DNA of 64,000 nt from Mesostigma viride. Taxonomy: Eukaryota > Streptophyta > Mesostigmatophyceae > Mesostigmatales > Mesostigmataceae. Numbering within the stretch: the first letter of the stretch is position 1; each line of letters starts with the position of its first letter. Below the pieces are notes generated by a model. It saw nothing but the letters and a program-made list of their open reading frames with translations. It had not been told where the DNA came from and searched no databases. Made by a program: the position numbers and the translations under genes. This document shows positions 60,442 to 64,000 of the stretch, one piece after another. The stretch lies in the NCBI GenBank assembly GCA_009746045.1, contig RPFO01000156.1, positions 4,240,591 through 4,304,590 on the forward strand. The letters run 5' to 3'.

Positions 60442-61840
60442 AATTAATTAATTAGTTAATTAATTAATTAATTAATTAATTAATTAATTAAACTCGTGCT
60501 CCCGTTGGGGAGTCACGGAGCACCGAAGTGCTTTTAATCCCTGTGTGTGCACAACAGGAAGATCGAAAGGGCAGAGACCCCCTTTCTCCTTCATGCCACA
60601 AAGGCATGCCACAGCTGCAATCGGACTCGGTAAACGATCGATCCGGCAAGATCTGTGGGTGCAATAAGACCCATGTGAGCATATCATTACAAGGAGCATG
60701 GGCAAGTAATCTGAGCATAGCCAGGACGTAGCATGGCTGTACAAGGACTAAGCTAAGGCTATGGCTGGCTGTGTTCCGTGTGTTAGCGGTGCACGTGACT
60801 AGGTATGGTGGCACAGCTGGACAAACATTCTAAGCATGGCTGCCATGGCGGCAGTGACTACCAATGGATACTGAAGCTAGGGCTATTATTAGCTATTCTA
60901 GCCCGGCCGCAGGGGGTGTCCACATCTTGTGGTTGATCATCAGGTCCCCGCCCCTCCAATAGGCGCCAATACACCTTGGGCTTCTGGGGGTCCTGCTTGT
61001 GGCGGAGGTAAATTCCGGCCACAGGTCGCGTCGCTGCTGCTGCTGAGCGGGGGTCAGGTCGTCGTCCAGCGTCCAGGTGAGGTCGTGCAGCCTCTTGCGA
61101 CGAGAAAGGAACCGCTGCTTGTCCTCACGGGAGGGGAAGCGGTGAGCAGGACTGGGGGGGGAGCCGCCTAGTTGTCCCGTGAGTGGGGAAGGCGGTGGCA
61201 CCCACGCAGTTCTACCTCACCTACCAGGCCCATGAGGTAAGGAGTTGGTCCTTGAGCTCGTCGGCAAGGGTGGTTGACGTCTCACCGCTGGCTTAATTCT
61301 GGGGGAAACGACGCAGCACCACCCGGCAGTCGCGGCGGGCGCGCGGTCGGAGGCCTCCCGTTGTTGTGCCTGGTGAAGGTCTTCAAGCTCCTGGAGTTTC
61401 GTAGCGATGGCGTCGGTGGTGGAGGCGGTCGCTGTCCGCAGCAGGTCCGCATACTAGGAGAGGGGCGGGAGGTCGCCAGCATCCTGCCGGGGTGCATGGC
61501 TGGGATACGATGGTGGCCGTCTGCTCCGCTATCTTTGGGACCTGTGAGACCAGGGCCTCGGTGTGGGCGGTGATGGCTTCAAGCTTCTTCATGAGCACGC
61601 CGCACTTGCCCTCCACCTGGTTTAGGCGAGAGACAAGTGCAGCGTGTGTCTCAGATGCCTGCGCCGCGGTGTGCAGCGCCGTGAGCTGTGGTTGGGGCTT
61701 GTGGACGACCTTGGTTTCCACATTGGAGACCCGGGCCTCCACCGTGTTGAGCGTCGTGTTTAGCGAGGTCAGCTTCTCGGCTAACGGCCAGGTCACGTGC
61801 TCCTCCAGGACTGCTCGGAGGTCATCCTTACCGCTCGGAG
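60442..61840 (-). mobile_element. L1-like LINE copy with 11-bp target duplication
   Basis: GTCGATACATT at 60431-60441 and 61841-61851 flanks it exactly and restores the RT reading (CGATACATTGATGATGTCAT). The minus strand, from 61840, encodes an ORF1 coiled coil (LRAVLEEHVTWPLAEKLTSL, RVSNVETKV, LVSRLNQVEGKCGVLMKKLE), then, after frame breaks, the RRM-like end (SREDKQRFLSRRKRLHDL, WRGGDLMINHKMW) to ~60910. The 3' UTR and a TTAA-repeat tail (60442-60492) follow. It is 5'-truncated within ORF1, the longest ORF1 copy in the window. Confidence 0.85.
60893..61840 (-). pseudogene. LINE ORF1 (coiled coil plus RRM-like, frameshifted)
   Basis: N-terminal helical heptads span about 61835-61500, followed by at least two frame changes (near 61490 and 61200) before the conserved C-terminal block. 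ORF1 proteins of L1-type LINEs form trimers through the coiled coil and bind RNA. The copy at 31845-32373 keeps only the second half but has it in one frame. Confidence 0.65.
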
Positions 61841-62105
61841 GTCGATACATTGATGATGTCATTGCTTTTCGACAACCCTGATTTCGCAACCCATTTGTAT
61901 ATCACAGCTGGTCTGCCTGGCATCTACCCGCAAGCGTCCCTCACAGCTCACGTCGGAGGATACTAGTTGCAATTACCTCGATCTTAAGATCACCCATAAC
62001 AAGAAGGGCGCTGGCGTACGGCTGTCTATGATAAGCGCAAGGATCCTAAATATCAGCAAATTCCTTTTCTTCTTCGTGCCTCCCAGCCCCAGTTAAGAAC
62101 ACGCC

Positions 62106-62889
62106 GCCCATCATTGATAAACATCGTGCATTATATATGATCTGGCCAAGGAAAGAGGTTGAAATACTTACCAATGATTCCGCTACTTAGTGGGGCCCCT
62201 GCACTGAGCATGCAGCGTGTTTGATATGGCCTGTTAGAGCTCCAGATAAACTTCAGCCGGTTGCAAATCAACACCTGTGCTGACTAATGACTAGAGGACA
62301 TGTACCTTCTGTTTGTTGCCCTTCAGGCTCAGCTTCCTACGCCATGAATTTCACTTGGAAGCATGAACACGTGGACACGTGTGTAGTACTCATACACACA
62401 CAGATCTCGAATGATTTATCTAGTACAAAATCCGAATGGCTTGCATCACTCCCCGGAAAGGAGAACTTTTGCGGTTGGACTGTAGGTGTCAGTTGGCGAT
62501 GCCTCAGGATCAGGAGACGTCCGTCCTATATAGTCAGCAAAAGTGGGTGCGAGAGGTCCCCAGTTCGATTGCGGCCTGGATTCATTTGCAGATCGCGTTT
62601 TCCGCAGACCGGCACTGAACGCACATGGTTTTCACCTTTGCGGCGTGCCAAATCATAATAAAATCATAATGAACAGGTGCACATCACGCTGTTTGCGTAG
62701 GCTGGCCATGGCTTACGTCTCCCTCTCGAGCAGCGATGCTTGATGAGGCGTTCGTCGAACGGCGCAACAATTGAACGAGGCCGGCGCAGTTTCATGAGGC
62801 TTTGGGAAAGAGTCAGGCAGAAAATCTGGATGGCAATCAGGGCTGCCTTCACTTACCTATAATCGGGATGCCGAAAAAGCAGGTTCCAC
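62106..62889. other. Interval without supported gene
   Basis: Short plus-strand frames (62287-62658 and others) have no recognisable domain. A tRNA-like pair of words (GTGTCAGTTGG at 62486 and AGTTCGATTGC at 62562) is too degenerate to call. Nothing else stands out. Confidence 0.5.
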
Positions 62890-62891
62890 TA

Positions 62892-63763
62892 CAGTCATTC
62901 CCGCGTTAAGTTGCGATCGCCCCCTAAAATTTGGCGCCGCAACTTAACGCGGGAACGCAACTTAACGGTAGAATTAGGGTAGCAGCCCACCACCTCCTCC
63001 TCTGACGGACTTCTATACGGCATTCGACAGCTCTCGTCAAGCCCGATCCATCTGCAGCGTCAAAGCCGGCCAAAGCCATTTTCCAGGCCAGATAGTATTT
63101 TGGACAAAGGCGGGCTGCAAAACACGCCGTGGGCAGCCACGCAGTGGCTGCATTTTATACCACAAATCGGTGTGTCATTTTAACCCTCTGACCGGACTTC
63201 GGCTCTCTTTTTGGCGGGTTACTTAGTTGCCAGCCCGGCCGGCTTCACGTTTGACTGTGACAAAACATGGGAACAGTCGTGAGGGAGGCTTCATTTACTG
63301 TCAATGGCCTGCATGTAAAGAATAATAACACTGTGGCCTCAACGACCTTGTCTTTGCCCTTCTGTGGTGCCGTGCATTCGGCATGAGGGTGGTAATTTCC
63401 GGCAAGATGTCTCAATTACAGACGCTGCATGGTCGTGGATTCTTATGTCCCGCAGCCCGCAGGCTGCAAAACTGAGTTTGTAAGGTTGCATTCGCGCTTT
63501 TCACCTAAGCCAGCAGGCGGGGAAATTTGCGCGCCAGTGGGGCTTGCGTATTTTGCCGCCTAAAATCACGTAGCGGGTCCGGACTTGGCAAAAAATGGCC
63601 TCTTGTGCGGCCAAAAATGGCCTGACACCTACAAATCGAGTCATTACCGCGTTAAGTTGCGATGGCCTCCATGCTTAAGTTGCGGTCGCCCCCCAAACTT
63701 CGGCGCCGCAACTTAACGCGGGAACGCAACCTTAAGAAACGCAACTTAACGCGGGAATGACTG
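62892..63763. mobile_element. Tc1/mariner-like MITE
   Basis: TA at 62890-62891 and 63764-63765. Inverted ends begin CAGTCATTCCCGCGTTAA and continue GTTGCG (24 bp, perfect). Inside each end the GCAACTTAACGCGGGA word is repeated in both orientations, making nested hairpins (62899-62967 and 63649-63758). No ORF of note in 872 bp. TA duplication and CAGT-type ends fit Tc1/mariner/pogo. Confidence 0.85.
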
Positions 63764-63765
63764 TA

Positions 63766-64000
63766 TGTACAACGTCAACTCAACCAGCGCATATTTTGCG
63801 TATTCATGCTTCATTCCGCAACCGCGATCGCAGGTGATATTCAGTAATGCACGCAGGTCTACACTACATACATGTGAGAGCCAGCAAAAAATCAGCCCTG
63901 CGCCGAATGGGACGACAAAAATGAAAGTAACAAAGAAGTTGCATATTTTTACGTGTGTTGCCATTATCAGCATTCAGCCCTGCACACGCCCTCCTGGCAT
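63766..64000. other. Right edge, nothing recognised
   Basis: A minus-strand open frame of 75 codons (63973-63746) begins in this stretch and overlaps the mariner-like end; it has no support as a gene. Confidence 0.5.

Larger units (their letters stand above)
59425..62105 (+). pseudogene. Penelope-like reverse transcriptase, interrupted by a LINE
   Basis: Parts 59425-60441 and 61841-62105. N-terminal DKSANNFAFICKKHYLTTLQ, LYLIKLHKTPVALRTI, then TYDFTTLYTRSRF (motif A), VYQQAIGIPIWAL (motif B, MGT changed by an insertion), YIDDVI after the LINE, and CNYLDLKITHNKKG near the end. It is the same family as 22580-23045. Frameshifts and stops occur throughout, so it is dead. No GIY-YIG endonuclease can be found on either side. 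Confidence 0.75.

Noticed and set aside
62484-62575. tRNA or tRNA-derived SINE (A-box-like GTGTCAGTTGG and B-box-like AGTTCGATTGC).
   Set aside because: The acceptor and anticodon stems cannot be formed and the box distance is too long for a plain tRNA.

Overview
The window looks like nuclear DNA of a green alga, probably a chlamydomonadalean (volvocine-like) chlorophyte. Evidence: two intron-bearing GC-rich genes of plant/algal type (a plant-type YY1 zinc-finger factor and a root-cap/vWD-like protein), a TGTAA polyadenylation motif behind the YY1 gene, GT-AG introns, a long CAG/CAA polyglutamine tract, and a retroelement set (DIRS with split direct repeats, Copia, L1-like LINE, Penelope-like RT, HUH-Rep transposon) typical of these genomes. 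Only two host genes can be supported; most of the remaining ~50 kb is repeats and nested mobile elements.

Layout. 1-7216 is a 22-bp minisatellite with ~1.1-kb higher-order structure. 7.5-9.2 kb is the root-cap/vWD-like gene. 9.2-16.5 kb is gene-poor with a 30-bp array (12.34-13.28 kb), a 26-bp array (13.49-14.06 kb) and small dispersed repeats. 16.56-22.29 kb is the YY1-type gene in six exons. 22.6-23.05 kb is a Penelope-like RT fragment. 23.1-26.4 kb carries the most unusual gene: an N-terminal coiled-coil/acidic/zinc-finger region spliced to a domain with all three motifs of an HUH (Y1) replication endonuclease, read here as a Replitron-type rolling-circle transposon; a decayed second copy lies at 27.7-29.7 kb. 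That copy is broken by a LINE insertion, which is itself broken by a 3.4-kb CACTA-type element (29793-33209) that holds another LINE copy. 33.9-37.8 kb holds two (CATC)n arrays, a repeated ~340-bp module, and a ~1-kb cassette packed with perfect hairpins.

41113-50593 is a full-length Copia retrotransposon with ~522-bp LTRs and 5-bp target duplications. Its domain order reads gag-integrase-protease-RT-RNase H, and a textbook -1 frameshift heptamer joins the protease and RT frames. A TTAA-flanked DNA element (47412-49131) splits its pol gene exactly. 50648-58898 is a minus-strand DIRS element with PAT/kangaroo-type split direct repeats, interrupted by a TGTCGCGT-ended element (54421-57206), which is interrupted in turn by a second TTAA-flanked element (55309-57008). 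59.4-62.1 kb is another Penelope-like RT, split by a LINE with an 11-bp target duplication, and 62892-63763 is a mariner-like MITE.

The elements do not form one pathway. What they record is a chronology: several insertions can be ordered because target duplications or uninterrupted relatives are present in the same window. Many frameshifts in the element genes fall at homopolymer runs, so some apparent decay could be assembly error.
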